Positions 53,185-63,508 of a stretch of DNA of 64,000 bases are shown in pieces (within the stretch, counting starts at the first letter, position 1; every line of letters starts with the position of its first letter). The DNA is from an uncultured Psychrobacter sp. GTDB lineage: Bacteria > Pseudomonadota > Gammaproteobacteria > Pseudomonadales > Moraxellaceae. The notes under the pieces are model-generated. The model was not told the DNA's origin. It made no database searches and was given only the letters and a program-made list of their open reading frames with translations. The position numbers were made by a program, and so were the translations under genes. The stretch is from assembly GCF_947488565.1 (NCBI RefSeq), contig NZ_CANKZC010000003.1:62001-126000 (forward strand), read 5' to 3'.

Positions 53185-55200
53185 ATGTTAATCACAGAAT
53201 TGGGTTATTTTGCCTTACTGGCTGCCTTTGTGTTGGCAATTTTGCAAGTTGTATTGCCAACCATTGGTGTTATGCGTCATCAGATTGCTTGGCAGCGTCT
53301 TGCGCCAAGTTTGGCGTGGGCACAGTTTGCAGCGATGATCGTGTCGTTCGCAGCGCTGATGGCAGGCTTTTATTATAATGATTTTAGTCTAGTCTATGTC
53401 GCACAGCACTCTAACACTTTGTTGCCTTGGTATTATAAGTTGTCGGCAACTTGGGGTGGCCATGAAGGGTCTTTGCTACTATGGATGACTATTATGGCGA
53501 CATGGTGTGCGCTAGTGTCTTACTTTAGTCGCGGCTTGCCATTATCGATGCGAGCACGAGTATTGGTTATTTTGGCAGCAGTACAAATGATGATGCTAGC
53601 GATGCTGATTTTTACCTCATCGCCATTTAACCGCACTTTGCCAAACATACCTGTGGATGGTGCGGATCTAAACCCAGTATTACAAGATTTTGGTCTGATC
53701 ATTCACCCACCCATGCTATATATGGGTTATGTGGGTATGGTTGTACCCTTTGCTTTTTGTATGGCGGCGCTGTGGGAAGGGCGCTTGGATGCAGTATGGA
53801 CACGCTGGTCACGTCCTTGGGCGCTAGCTGCGTGGGGGTTTTTGACCATCGGTATCGCCTTAGGGTCTTGGTGGGCTTACTATGAGCTTGGCTGGGGCGG
53901 TTGGTGGTTTTGGGATCCAGTAGAAAACGCGTCGCTCATGCCATGGCTTGCTGGTACAGCGTTATTACATTCGTTAGCAGTGACTGAGAAGCGCGGTGTA
54001 TTTAAAGCATGGACAATTATGCTAGCGATTTTTGCGTTTGCATTGAGTCTACTAGGGACATTTTTGGTACGCTCTGGGGTTATTACCTCAGTCCATTCGT
54101 TTGCAGCCGATCCCACGCGTGGTTTAGTTATTCTAGTCATCCTTGGTATCATCGTGGGCGGTGGACTATTGATGTTTGCAGTACGTGGCTGGCGCTTGAC
54201 GGTTGAGAGTCAGTATCAGCTGATCTCACGTGAGTCGTTTTTGGTTATTAATAACGCCATTATTTTGATTGCCACTTTAGTGGTCCTGCTAGGTACGCTT
54301 TATCCAATTATTGCGGATGCTTTTAATCTAGGTCAAGTATCTGTCGGCCCTCCTTACTTTAACGCTTTGTTTGTACCTTTGACTTGGTTGTTATTACTTG
54401 CTATGGGCATGGGTTCTAATATTCGCTGGAAAAAAGACAAGCGTCCGCTGCTTGGCGTTGGTATGGTCATCGCAGCCAGTAGTCTGATATTGGCGGCGAT
54501 CATCGCTTATTTTGTTCATCCATCATCTATGCTAAATATCGGTGTGACCTTGGCAGTAAGCTTTTGGGTACTATTATGGATGGTTATCGATTTTAAAGAT
54601 AAAACCAAGAATGCACCAAATATGGTTAACGGACTGCGTCAATTACGTCTTAGTTATTGGGGACAACAAACTGCTCATATTGGGGTTTTAATCGCAGCGA
54701 TTGGTGTTGCTTTTACTAGTAGCTTAAGTATTGAGCGTGATGTAGCACTTGGACCGAATGATACTGTTCATGTTCAAGGTTATGATTTTACTGTCAAAGA
54801 CTTTCGTGAAGTAAAAGGCAGCAATTTTGATGGTATTCAAGCTGAAGTTTCAGTCACAAAGGATGGGCGCGACGTTACAGTTTTATACCCTGAAAAACGT
54901 ACCTATATTATTAGTATGATGCCGATGACAGAAGCTGCGATTGACGCCAGCCTCATGCGCGACTTGTATGTTGCGCTTGGTGAGCCAATCGCTGAAGGCA
55001 GCAATCAATGGGCAGTGCGTATCTATGTAAAACCTCTGATTCGCTGGATATGGCTGGGGTCGATTATCATGGCTTTAGGGGCACTAATGAGTATGTTTGA
55101 TAGTCGCTACCGTATCAAAAAAGTCAAAGCGTCACATAAGATCGCGGCTGATACTACGGCTAGTACAACCATACCGACAACAGCGTTTGGGGAGAAATAA
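53185..55200 (+). CDS. ccmF: cytochrome c haem lyase subunit CcmF
   Basis: Multi-spanning inner-membrane protein (about 15 segments) of System I cytochrome c maturation that attaches haem to apocytochrome c. It has the periplasmic WWD domain GWGGWWFWDPVENASLMPWL and the conserved haem-handling His residues around HPPMLYMGYVG and LLHSLAVTEKRG. At 671 aa it is full length. It begins a tight ccmF-G-H-I operon; the ccmABCDE genes are not in this window. Confidence 0.96.
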   Translation: MLITELGYFALLAAFVLAILQVVLPTIGVMRHQIAWQRLAPSLAWAQFAAMIVSFAALMAGFYYNDFSLVYVAQHSNTLLPWYYKLSATWGGHEGSLLLWMTIMATWCALVSYFSRGLPLSMRARVLVILAAVQMMMLAMLIFTSSPFNRTLPNIPVDGADLNPVLQDFGLIIHPPMLYMGYVGMVVPFAFCMAALWEGRLDAVWTRWSRPWALAAWGFLTIGIALGSWWAYYELGWGGWWFWDPVENASLMPWLAGTALLHSLAVTEKRGVFKAWTIMLAIFAFALSLLGTFLVRSGVITSVHSFAADPTRGLVILVILGIIVGGGLLMFAVRGWRLTVESQYQLISRESFLVINNAIILIATLVVLLGTLYPIIADAFNLGQVSVGPPYFNALFVPLTWLLLLAMGMGSNIRWKKDKRPLLGVGMVIAASSLILAAIIAYFVHPSSMLNIGVTLAVSFWVLLWMVIDFKDKTKNAPNMVNGLRQLRLSYWGQQTAHIGVLIAAIGVAFTSSLSIERDVALGPNDTVHVQGYDFTVKDFREVKGSNFDGIQAEVSVTKDGRDVTVLYPEKRTYIISMMPMTEAAIDASLMRDLYVALGEPIAEGSNQWAVRIYVKPLIRWIWLGSIIMALGALMSMFDSRYRIKKVKASHKIAADTTASTTIPTTAFGEK

Positions 55201-55201
55201 G

Positions 55202-55855
55202 ATGAGTCAATCGGACAATACTCCCAACAGCCAGCAGAGCAATGCACAGCATCGTAAAATGACGAACAAAAAACAGCTGAAAGTATGGTTTCTAGTGCCA
55301 CTTATTGTGTTCTTAGGGCTGATAGTAATGCTTTATATGCGCTTGGGTAAGCCTACTGATATCGTGGCTAATATGGCGCTTGAGCGTCCAGTTCCTGCAT
55401 TTGAGCTGCCGTTGTTGTCAGACACTAGCCGTATTATGACCAATGACAATTTACCCGACAAACCGTTTTTGATGAATATATGGGGTTCTTGGTGTCCAAC
55501 TTGTATTATTGAGCATCCGTTCTTGATGGAGCTAGAAGAACGCGGGGTCAATTTGGTTGGCGTCAATTACAAAGATGATATTGGTGATGCATTAAGCTAT
55601 TTGAACCGAGGTGGCGATCCGTTTTCGATGTCCATTCAAGATTTGTCAGGTCAGTTTGCACTAGACCTTGGTTTAACTGGGGCTCCTGAAACTTTTATCG
55701 TCGATGGTGACGGTATTATCCGCCAGCACATCATTGGAGAAGTCAATGAGGCCAACTGGCAAGAGCGTATCATGCCTTGCCTAATGGTACTAAACGAAGC
55801 CAATAAAAATGGCAATAGTCCTGATCCAAGTCAAGTTGGGGAGGCATGCAAATGA
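55202..55855 (+). CDS. ccmG: thiol:disulfide interchange protein CcmG/DsbE
   Basis: Periplasmic membrane-anchored thioredoxin reducing apocytochrome c or CcmH. It has one N-terminal membrane segment (about 30-48), then the active site WGSWCPTCIIEHP (C-x-x-C) and the cis-Pro region TGAPETFIVDGDGIIR. The start is at ATG 55202, one base after the ccmF stop; a longer frame would overlap ccmF by over 100 bp. At 217 aa it has a Ser/Gln-rich N-terminal extension. Confidence 0.95.
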   Translation: MSQSDNTPNSQQSNAQHRKMTNKKQLKVWFLVPLIVFLGLIVMLYMRLGKPTDIVANMALERPVPAFELPLLSDTSRIMTNDNLPDKPFLMNIWGSWCPTCIIEHPFLMELEERGVNLVGVNYKDDIGDALSYLNRGGDPFSMSIQDLSGQFALDLGLTGAPETFIVDGDGIIRQHIIGEVNEANWQERIMPCLMVLNEANKNGNSPDPSQVGEACK

Positions 55856-56409
55856 GAGGCGCTCAAATAACAACGGCTATTGTTATAAGGCTAGGAAGCC
55901 TTATACTGGCGTGCCTACTGAGTATGACAGCTTATGCAGCAATCGATGTTTACGACTTTGATTCAGTGCAGCAAGAAGCTCAGTATCGCGGTCTTATTGA
56001 AGAGCTGCGTTGCCCTAAATGCCAAAATCAAAACCTTGCAGGATCTGATGCGCCGATTGCACAAGATCTAAAACAAAAAACTTATGATATGGTCAAAGAC
56101 GGACGTAGTGATGCAGAGATACGTAGCTATATGCAAGAACGTTACGGTGATTTTATTACCTATAAGCCACCTGTCCGTCCATCAACATGGATACTGTGGT
56201 TTTTTCCGCCATTATTATTGATTTTTTTGATTACCGGCTGGTTTTGGCAGAGTAAACGCCGACAGCTGGCCGCTCGGGGTGATACGAATAAGATGATTGA
56301 TACCCCTGCTGCAGCTTTGACACCTGCAGAAAAAGCTGAGCTGGATCGTCTTTTATCACGTTCGCATAGTACCGATCATGATGTCACAAGCACAGAGGAC
56401 AAAAAATGA
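55852..56409 (+). CDS. ccmH: cytochrome c maturation protein CcmH
   Basis: Periplasmic thiol protein of System I. It has a signal peptide or N-terminal segment, then the redox motif ELRCPKCQNQNLAGSDAPIA (LRC-x2-C), MQERYGDFITYKPPV, and a C-terminal membrane segment (about 103-122). The ATG at 55852 overlaps the ccmG stop (ATGA) and has GGGGAGG 7 nt upstream. At 185 aa it is the short, N-terminal type; CcmI is separate. Confidence 0.94.
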   Translation: MRGAQITTAIVIRLGSLILACLLSMTAYAAIDVYDFDSVQQEAQYRGLIEELRCPKCQNQNLAGSDAPIAQDLKQKTYDMVKDGRSDAEIRSYMQERYGDFITYKPPVRPSTWILWFFPPLLLIFLITGWFWQSKRRQLAARGDTNKMIDTPAAALTPAEKAELDRLLSRSHSTDHDVTSTEDKK

Positions 56410-57686
56410 CCCTATTTTCTACTGCTGGCTTATTTATTGCCCTAAGTTTACTCGTTGCCTTAATCCTTGCTGTCATCGTCATCACACCATGGCTACGTGC
56501 AACTCGCCTAAAAAACAATCCTGTAGACAACCAACTGTTAGACATCAACGTAACCGTGTTTCGTGAACGTTTGGCAGAGCTTAAAGCTGATAAAGACAGC
56601 GGCACTATTGATGATAACCATTACCAAAATCAAAAGCTTGAGCTTGAACGCCAGCTATTAGATGCGCAGCGTCAAGTAGCACCGATGATAAACCCAGGTG
56701 TCAAAAGCCGTTTAATAATTATTGTCTGGGTGCCAGTGATGGCCGCGATGGCATATTTACTAATAAGCGATCGCACCCCAGTATTTGAGCTATGGCAAGC
56801 TGAAGATAAAGTTGGGCAAGTAGCTGATGATCTTTTGACAGGTAAAATTGATCAGCCGCCAGAATGGGCTATTGAAGATGGTCGTCAACTGATTACTGCC
56901 ATGCAGACCAATGTCCATCGTCATGCTGACGATCCTGATCGCTGGATGCGCCTATCAGAGCTGTTTTTGTCACTTGAAGTAACTGACTCTGCATTAGAGG
57001 CTTTATCTAGAGCGTATCGTTTATCTCCTGACAACGAAGAAATTGCAACCACTTATGCGCAAATTAGCTTTTTTGCTAATGAAGGTCAACTGGATGCTAA
57101 TAGCCGTCGCGTCTTGCAAGATGTGCTGAGTAATAACCCCCAACATGAAGGCGCACAAATGCTAATGGCAATGGGTGAAGCACGGGCTAGCAACTTTGAA
57201 CAAGCACAAGGCTGGATCAAAAGATTACGAGCGAGTATCGCCGCCAAGCCAGGCGATCACACCCAAGCGCTGGCAAGTTTGGATGAGTTGAGTGCCAACG
57301 TAACAGGGCAGCAGCAGCAGGCCGCTGAGGGAGTTAATGTGACCGTAAGCGTTAATCCTAGCTTATTGCCATTGATCAAAGGCGATGACGTATTGTTTGT
57401 TGCTATTCGTGATGTCAACGGTGGCCCACCGTTTGCAGCCAAACGTCTACCGATTAGTGTGATTCAGCAAGGTGAGGCTAATATAAGCTTAAGCGACATT
57501 GACGCTATGATGCCTGAAAGGACGATACAATCAGCACGCGCGGCAAAAACCCAATTGGCTGTTATTGCCCGTATTAGTCATAGTGGCAATGCCAGTGCAG
57601 AGTCAGGTGATTTGTCAGCCAATCCTGTCGTAATTACTGCTGACCAAAAACAAGTCAATATCGAAATTAACCAGCAAATACCATAA
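56406..57686 (+). CDS. ccmI: cytochrome c biogenesis protein CcmI (TPR)
   Basis: Apocytochrome c chaperone subunit of the haem ligation complex. It has two N-terminal membrane segments (about 6-28 and 100-118) with the intervening linker NVTVFRERLAELKADKDSG. Tetratricopeptide-like repeats follow (about 160-290; DPDRWMRLSELFLSLEVTDSALEAL), and then a C-terminal beta-rich domain. It overlaps ccmH by 4 bp (ATGA). At 426 aa it is normal for the family. Confidence 0.9.
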   Translation: MTLFSTAGLFIALSLLVALILAVIVITPWLRATRLKNNPVDNQLLDINVTVFRERLAELKADKDSGTIDDNHYQNQKLELERQLLDAQRQVAPMINPGVKSRLIIIVWVPVMAAMAYLLISDRTPVFELWQAEDKVGQVADDLLTGKIDQPPEWAIEDGRQLITAMQTNVHRHADDPDRWMRLSELFLSLEVTDSALEALSRAYRLSPDNEEIATTYAQISFFANEGQLDANSRRVLQDVLSNNPQHEGAQMLMAMGEARASNFEQAQGWIKRLRASIAAKPGDHTQALASLDELSANVTGQQQQAAEGVNVTVSVNPSLLPLIKGDDVLFVAIRDVNGGPPFAAKRLPISVIQQGEANISLSDIDAMMPERTIQSARAAKTQLAVIARISHSGNASAESGDLSANPVVITADQKQVNIEINQQIP

Positions 57687-57845
57687 CTTTAAAAACTTCA
57701 ATAATCTAGGCGCTGTAGTGATAGCTACGGCGTGCAATTGTGTTATATGAACAGCTAAGTCATACCTACATACGGTACTAATACCAAAAAAACTTGAGCT
57801 TTATAATGTCACAAGGTAAGGTATATCTGGCATTCGCGCAATTAA

Positions 57846-58541
<696 letters not shown>

Positions 58542-58570
58542 TCTTTTTCTATTATTCTTTATGCTAATAA

Positions 58571-58598
58571 AAACCTTGCTCATTGGCAGGGTTTTTTG
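58571..58598 (+). terminator. adk terminator
   Basis: AACCTTGC (58572-58579) pairs with GCAGGGTT (58586-58593), one G-U, loop 6 nt, then TTTT. Confidence 0.7.
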
Positions 58599-58640
58599 TT
58601 GATACTTTATAACCATACAATATTAAAAAGACCCGCCCAT

Positions 58641-58680
58641 AAAAAAGCCATCTACCTAAGTTAGGAGATGGCTTTTTAAA
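58641..58680. terminator. bidirectional terminator between adk and secB
   Basis: GCCATCT (58647-58653) with AGATGGC (58666-58672), extended inward by CCTAA/TTAGG, flanked by A-tract and T-tract. It serves convergent adk and secB. Confidence 0.88.
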
Positions 58681-58702
58681 AATATAAAATCTTTTTTGAA
58701 AT

Positions 58703-59155
58703 TTATGCATTACCTTCAGCATCAACTTGCGCTTGTTGTTGGCTTTGCGCGTACGCTTGATCAAAATTGACTGGTGCAAGCAACAGCTGCGGGAAGCTAC
58801 CACGAGTAACAATGTCACTAATGACTTCACGCGCATATGGGAACAACACATTAGGGCAATAAGCGCCTAAAATCTGTCCAATTTGATCATCAGGGATATT
58901 TTTTAATAAAAAAATACCTGCTTGATGAACTTCAGCGATAAACGCTGGTTCTTCAGCGTTCTTAGCGGTAACGCTTACTGTTAAGATAACTTGATAGTGG
59001 TCGTCATCTAGCTTTTCAGCGTTACTTGATAGGTTAATATCAAGCTCAGGATTCCACTCTTTAGTGAATACTCCAGCGCCTGGTACTTCAAGAGACATAT
59101 CTTTTACGTAAATGCGTTCTAATGCCAGTTGCGGTTGTGCTTGTTCTTCAGCCAT
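58703..59155 (-). CDS. secB: protein-export chaperone SecB
   Basis: Cytoplasmic tetrameric chaperone keeping preproteins unfolded for SecA. 150 aa: [76 protein letters not shown] precedes the ATG by 6-8 nt. It clusters with grxC and a rhodanese gene, the common gammaproteobacterial arrangement. Confidence 0.97.
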   Translation of the reverse strand: MAEEQAQPQLALERIYVKDMSLEVPGAGVFTKEWNPELDINLSSNAEKLDDDHYQVILTVSVTAKNAEEPAFIAEVHQAGIFLLKNIPDDQIGQILGAYCPNVLFPYAREVISDIVTRGSFPQLLLAPVNFDQAYAQSQQQAQVDAEGNA

Positions 59156-59354
59156 GTTGATTCCTCGAATAAATAATGCAATGTGTCGTTATTGTCTTGA
59201 TAGAAATGTTTTTATAACAACGTGTGATATCAAGCTACATTATTACAAGCTAGGACAATAATAACAATAGTTTGTCATCAATCACTTAATACTATAACTA
59301 GATTTGCTAATAGTGATCACTGTCGTTGTTATATAAATTGTTTAAAATCGCAAA

Positions 59355-59618
59355 TTAACCTGCTAGTAACTCATCCAGCTTACCTTGCTGATTCATCTGA
59401 TTTAGTTCATCAAAGCCACCAACAAAAGTATCACCAACAAAAATTTGAGGCACAGTACGATAGTTATTGGTTTTTTGCATCAGTGCACGGCGATCGTCGC
59501 TACTCATATCGTGCATACCGATTTCTTCATAATCAACGCCTTTATTCTTTAATAGTTGTTTGGCATTTGTGCAATAAGGGCAGATAGGTGTTGTATAAAC
59601 TTTAACTGAAGCAGTCAT
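59355..59618 (-). CDS. grxC: glutaredoxin 3
   Basis: 87 aa. It has the active site CPYCTNA, and TVPQIFVGDTFVGGFDEL (cis-Pro and glutathione-binding). Acts in thiol-disulfide exchange with glutathione. AAGGATATCTT precedes the ATG. It lies between yibN and secB. Confidence 0.96.
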   Translation of the reverse strand: MTASVKVYTTPICPYCTNAKQLLKNKGVDYEEIGMHDMSSDDRRALMQKTNNYRTVPQIFVGDTFVGGFDELNQMNQQGKLDELLAG

Positions 59619-59800
59619 AAGATATCCTTAATAATTAAATATTATATAAAATCTTTATTGTCTTAAACTGAATAGACTGATAATGAATGTATGTTTGATT
59701 GCGCTCATTATAAAGTGGGGGTAGGGTTAGTAAATTCAAGTCAGCTTGTCATAAAAGCTCATAAAACACTGTAAGGAGTTTATTAGCTAAGTTTCCATAA

Positions 59801-59831
59801 AAAAAGACACAACTAAAAGTCATGTCTTTTT
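59801..59831 (-). terminator. terminator of the rhodanese gene
   Basis: AAAAAGACA (59801-59809) pairs with TGTCTTTTT (59823-59831), loop 13 nt, with T-tract on the minus strand. Confidence 0.7.
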
Positions 59832-59850
59832 ATTCATACCAAGAGCAAGC

Positions 59851-60306
59851 TTACTTGTGCAAGCTAGGTTTAGTTTTGCCTTTATTCTTAGGTTTGGCAT
59901 CTTTTAATCCTACCAATGGCATGCCAGCTCCTTGCCAGCCACCCACACCACCTTCTAGGCGATAGACGCTGTCTTTACCAATCATCTGGATAGCCGCGCC
60001 TGCTTGTACGCCCATATCACATACAATGATCACTGGCTGTTCAATTGCGCGGATCTCATCTAAATGATCTTTGAGCTCAGTAAAGGGAATATTACGACTG
60101 CCTTGGATATAGCCGGTGGCAAACTTCTTTTTGGCGCGAATATCAATAAGCTGCGCATTTTGAGAGTTAACCATCATGCCGAGGGTATTGGGCGACACTT
60201 TTTTGCCGCTACGTTTGTTTTCAATGGTAAAGAACAGTACGGCAAGTACGGCCAATATACCAAATAAAAACGGGTGGTTGCCCACAAATTCAAGCGCACG
60301 ATCCAA
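59851..60306 (-). CDS. membrane-anchored rhodanese-like protein, YibN type
   Basis: One N-terminal membrane segment (about 10-27), then a rhodanese domain (NAQLIDIRAKKKFATGYIQG; VIIVCDMGVQAGAAI), with the active-site Cys in CDMGVQAG. The start is a TTG at 60304-60306 because GGAGG (60313-60317) lies 6 nt upstream; the first in-frame ATG (60369) would add 21 residues with no such site. At 151 aa it is the YibN length. YibN-like genes usually precede grxC and secB, as here. Confidence 0.88.
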   Translation of the reverse strand: MDRALEFVGNHPFLFGILAVLAVLFFTIENKRSGKKVSPNTLGMMVNSQNAQLIDIRAKKKFATGYIQGSRNIPFTELKDHLDEIRAIEQPVIIVCDMGVQAGAAIQMIGKDSVYRLEGGVGGWQGAGMPLVGLKDAKPKNKGKTKPSLHK

Positions 60307-60456
60307 ACCAAACCTCCAAAAAATAAGCGTTCTATTAAGCTGAGAAGACAGCTCAATGATTTTGAACAAGGCGCTATTATACCGATTAGGTCATCTATAG
60401 TAAATGTATGATGAGCAACCTATGTTTTGATAGTATTGATTCAATAAATAGCGATA

Positions 60457-61560
60457 CTAGTATGGCTTAGTATCCGCTTCTGCTTGCAAGGTCACAAGAT
60501 TTTCAACACGGCGCTGTAGCACATCACCATCAGCCACCGCTTGCCATAGCGCGCAGCCTTTGCTGTTATAAGTGTGACGACAGTCACGAAACTGGCAATC
60601 GCCTGCGAGTGGCGCAAGTTCAATAAAACCTGAAATGATATCGTCAGGATCTAAATGCCAGATGCCATATTCACGAATGCCAGGCGTATCGACGATACCG
60701 CCTTGAGTAAGATCGTCTGGATTAAATGGCAATAAACGACTGGTCGTCGTGGTATGTTGACCAAGTTTTGAGTTTTCAGAAATGATATTAACGCTCTGCG
60801 CGGAGTCAGGTAATAACGCATTAATTAAGCTGCTTTTACCGACGCCAGACTGACCGGCGAAAATGACCAGTTTTTTGTCTATGTGGCGCTTTAGCTCACC
60901 AAGACCCTGCTGCTCATCGTTATCGGCAATGTTTTCGGGACAATCAACTGAGGTCAGTACGCTTTCATAACCAAGGGCTGCATACTGTGCCAATAACTCA
61001 TTGGTATCGACGCCATTTTCTTGGGCAAGAAGGTCCGCTTTATTAAGCACCAATAGCGGTTTGACACCAGCGTGATGACAGACAACCAAGTAGCGATCAA
61101 TAAGTGTCGGCGCAGCAGCTGGCAATGGGGCAAATACAATGGCTAAGATATCGATGTTGGCAGCGACAGGTTTAAGCTTATGATAGCGGTCTGGACGTGA
61201 GACAAGAGAAGTCCGTGGCTGTACGGATTCGATACGGCCAAAACCAGTATTGGGATCCGCAGTCCAGCGCACATGATCGCCTGCGGCTAGCATCGGTAAA
61301 TTGGTACGCACATGGCAGCGCCAGACATCGCCCATCTCAAGTGCTTGCCAAAACGGCTCAGGGTCATCAGGCGCAATTTCTGGCTGCACGGGTATCATCG
61401 CAGGCAAGCTTGTAATTTGTACTTCTAGTTGCTTACCATAATGCGCCATGACCACACCATCCATTAAGCTTTCATCGATGCTTTCTTGACTCTCAAGCTG
61501 CTGCTTGTCGATGCGACGAATCTGTTGTTTAGTCAGTTTGCGTTGCCGGATTAGTGCCAT
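60457..61560 (-). CDS. rsgA: ribosome small subunit biogenesis GTPase RsgA
   Basis: Circularly permuted GTPase acting in late 30S maturation. The order is G4 (LVLNKADLL), G1 (GQSGVGKSSLINALLP), then G3 (DTPGIREYG). An N-terminal OB fold precedes, and a C-terminal zinc motif has CQFRDCRHTYNSKGC (with Cys/His ligands). The start is ATG 61558-61560, with AGGT 9 nt upstream; a longer frame from 61617 adds 19 atypical residues. At 367 aa it is normal. Confidence 0.95.
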   Translation of the reverse strand: MALIRQRKLTKQQIRRIDKQQLESQESIDESLMDGVVMAHYGKQLEVQITSLPAMIPVQPEIAPDDPEPFWQALEMGDVWRCHVRTNLPMLAAGDHVRWTADPNTGFGRIESVQPRTSLVSRPDRYHKLKPVAANIDILAIVFAPLPAAAPTLIDRYLVVCHHAGVKPLLVLNKADLLAQENGVDTNELLAQYAALGYESVLTSVDCPENIADNDEQQGLGELKRHIDKKLVIFAGQSGVGKSSLINALLPDSAQSVNIISENSKLGQHTTTTSRLLPFNPDDLTQGGIVDTPGIREYGIWHLDPDDIISGFIELAPLAGDCQFRDCRHTYNSKGCALWQAVADGDVLQRRVENLVTLQAEADTKPY

Positions 61561-61788
61561 GGGTTTGTGACCTATTATAAAAATATTGCTAAGTGTAGCG
61601 TGAAAATTTGCTAACATACAGCCTAAAGCGTTTATAGCAGACAGGGGTTTTGTAATATTTTGAACCTTTTAAATATCTTAAATCAGCAGACGCGTACTGT
61701 TACTAATCAAATACTATTATCGCTGTATGATTTATACACGAAACTTACTTAAATATTGTTTAAAAATTTATTGACCATAGGACAAAAT

Positions 61789-62376
61789 ATGAGTACCGAT
61801 GACCATCCCAATAAAATCAAAATTAAAAACCAAGGTAAAAAAGGGCTGGTATGGATTGATTTAGAGATGACTGGTCTAAATACCTTAACTGATGAGATTA
61901 TTGAGATTGCGACCGTTGTCACTGACGAAGACTTAAATGTCTTGGCAGAAGGACCAGTGTTTGCGATTAAGGTATCTGACCGTATATTAAATGGGATGGA
62001 CGAGTGGAATACCAAGCAACATGGCCAATCAGGCTTGGTTGATCGTGTGCGCCGCAGTACGGTGACATTAGCAGAAGCTGAAGCTGAGACCATCAAGTTT
62101 TTGAATAAGTGGGTCGATAGTGGCAAGTCGCCGATGTGCGGTAACTCCATCTGTCAAGATCGACGTTTTTTAGCGCGGCAAATGCCAGAGCTAGAAAAGT
62201 TCTTCCACTATCGCAATCTTGATGTGTCATCCATTAAAGAGCTATGCTTTCGCTGGCGTCCTGATGTCTTAAAGAATTTTGAAAAAGGTGGTAGTCATTT
62301 AGCGTTAGACGATATTCGCGACTCTATTCGTGAGCTTAAGCACTATCGTCAGCACTTTTTTAAACTGATGCCATAA
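61789..62376 (+). CDS. orn: oligoribonuclease
   Basis: DEDDh 3'-5' exoribonuclease degrading short oligoribonucleotides. It has [11 protein letters not shown] (first D/E pair), [17 protein letters not shown] (D), and [19 protein letters not shown] (His and Asp). The start at ATG 61789 has AGGA 7 nt upstream; ATG 61756 would add 11 residues without a site. At 195 aa it is slightly long. It is a lone gene divergent from rsgA. Confidence 0.96.
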   Translation: MSTDDHPNKIKIKNQGKKGLVWIDLEMTGLNTLTDEIIEIATVVTDEDLNVLAEGPVFAIKVSDRILNGMDEWNTKQHGQSGLVDRVRRSTVTLAEAEAETIKFLNKWVDSGKSPMCGNSICQDRRFLARQMPELEKFFHYRNLDVSSIKELCFRWRPDVLKNFEKGGSHLALDDIRDSIRELKHYRQHFFKLMP

Positions 62377-62400
62377 AGTTAAGTGGTTTTAGCATAGTCA

Positions 62401-62433
62401 AAAAAGGGTCTGTTATTTTAATGGACCCTTTTT
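62401..62433. terminator. orn terminator
   Basis: AAAAAGGGTC (62401-62410) pairs with GACCCTTTTT (62424-62433) around a 13-nt loop. A T-tract on either strand makes it potentially bidirectional. Confidence 0.87.
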
Positions 62434-62456
62434 ATCGTAAATAAGAGACGTCCACA

Positions 62457-62602
62457 TATCGTCGAATCTAGATAACTCAGATACATGGCTATCCAGTCGC
62501 TCAATAAAACGTTACTTTTCTTACGTGCTGTGCCTGCGCTGACAGAGGCTACGAAAATAACGTTTCATATCGCTGTACCGTTTTTATATCGAATTAACTA
62601 TA
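62457..62602. repeat. 146-bp intergenic palindromic element, copy 3
   Basis: Begins TATCGTCGAATCTAGATAA (compare copy 1: TATAGTTGATTCTAAATAA) and ends ACTATA (62597-62602). The centre CGTGCTGTGCCTGCGC (62524-62539) is identical to copy 1. The arms differ from copies 1 and 2 but still pair: AAACGTTA (62507-62514) with TAACGTTT (62558-62565). It ends 4 bp before the lpxH stop codon. A 89-codon frame at 62485-62754 overlaps it and lpxH and is not a real gene. Confidence 0.78.
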
Positions 62603-62606
62603 GTTA

Positions 62607-63452
62607 TCATGCCATGAGTCGTTTAAATTCAACCAATTTAAATTCAGCTTTATTGCTATCTGAGTGTTCGTTAGCGATCACCACACCAATCACTGCGCTG
62701 ACCATTGGTTTACGAGTATCGTTATTTAGCAGTCGCCAATCTCCCAGCACATAGCGTTTTTTGGTGTCGGTTGCTTGATGGATATCTGGACGATGCGTAT
62801 GGCCATGTAGCAAAGCATCACTGTTAGTCACGGCTTGTATCACCGCATCATCGTTAACATCCATAATATGAGTGGCTTTATTGGCATTGTTTTGCTGGCT
62901 TTTTTGACGCATTTTATCGGCTATTGCCAAACGTTTTTCTAGGGATTTATTAAGCAGATACCACTGGGTTAGACGGTTACGCATGATTTTACGAAAAAAC
63001 TGATATTTCTTATCATCAAGACAAAGCGCGTCGCCATGCTCAAGACGATAGTGTTGCTGTCCGACAGTTAAGGTATATGGCTCATCAATCAGCTCACCAC
63101 CAAATAGGTTGCAAAAAGGCTGACCCAATAAAAAATCTCGGTTGCCATGCATGACTAAAATCTCACAGCCCGCTACCCGCAATTGTTTTAATTTAACGAT
63201 AAGCGGGGTGAGCCAATGGCTTTGGCGCGCATCATCTGACAGCGTTAAATAAGCGTCATCACCAATCCAGACCTCAAACCAGTCGCCTAAGATAAACAAG
63301 CGCTTGAGGGCAGGTAGAGCAAGGCAGTCATTGAGCAGTGCTAAAAAAGCCTGCACTAAGGCAGGCTCCTCTGGCGATAAATGCAAATCGCTGATCAATA
63401 CTTGTCGCACCTCGTGAGGGCGGGTCGTTATCAGGTGATTAAACGTTTGCAT
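62607..63452 (-). CDS. lpxH: UDP-2,3-diacylglucosamine diphosphatase
   Basis: Peripheral metallophosphatase of lipid A synthesis, giving lipid X. It has ISDLHLSPEEP (D-x-H), ILGDWFEVWIGDD, HGNRDFLLGQ, LEHGDALCLDD and HGHTHRPDIH. At 281 aa it is about 40 longer than E. coli LpxH, mostly a C-terminal extension and a charged internal segment. It lies 56 bp downstream of the cyclophilin gene on the same strand. Confidence 0.94.
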   Translation of the reverse strand: MQTFNHLITTRPHEVRQVLISDLHLSPEEPALVQAFLALLNDCLALPALKRLFILGDWFEVWIGDDAYLTLSDDARQSHWLTPLIVKLKQLRVAGCEILVMHGNRDFLLGQPFCNLFGGELIDEPYTLTVGQQHYRLEHGDALCLDDKKYQFFRKIMRNRLTQWYLLNKSLEKRLAIADKMRQKSQQNNANKATHIMDVNDDAVIQAVTNSDALLHGHTHRPDIHQATDTKKRYVLGDWRLLNNDTRKPMVSAVIGVVIANEHSDSNKAEFKLVEFKRLMA

Positions 63453-63508
63453 TTATCATAATCCTTGTCGTCTATTGTCAGACTATAAGTAAAGCTTACT
63501 TATATGAC

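Noticed and set aside
58564..58851. 95-codon minus-strand frame over the adk-secB terminators
   Set aside because: Overlaps secB in another frame and crosses a strong terminator; not coding.
62485..62754. 89-codon plus-strand frame
   Set aside because: Runs through repeat copy 3 and then antisense to lpxH; an artefact of the repeat.
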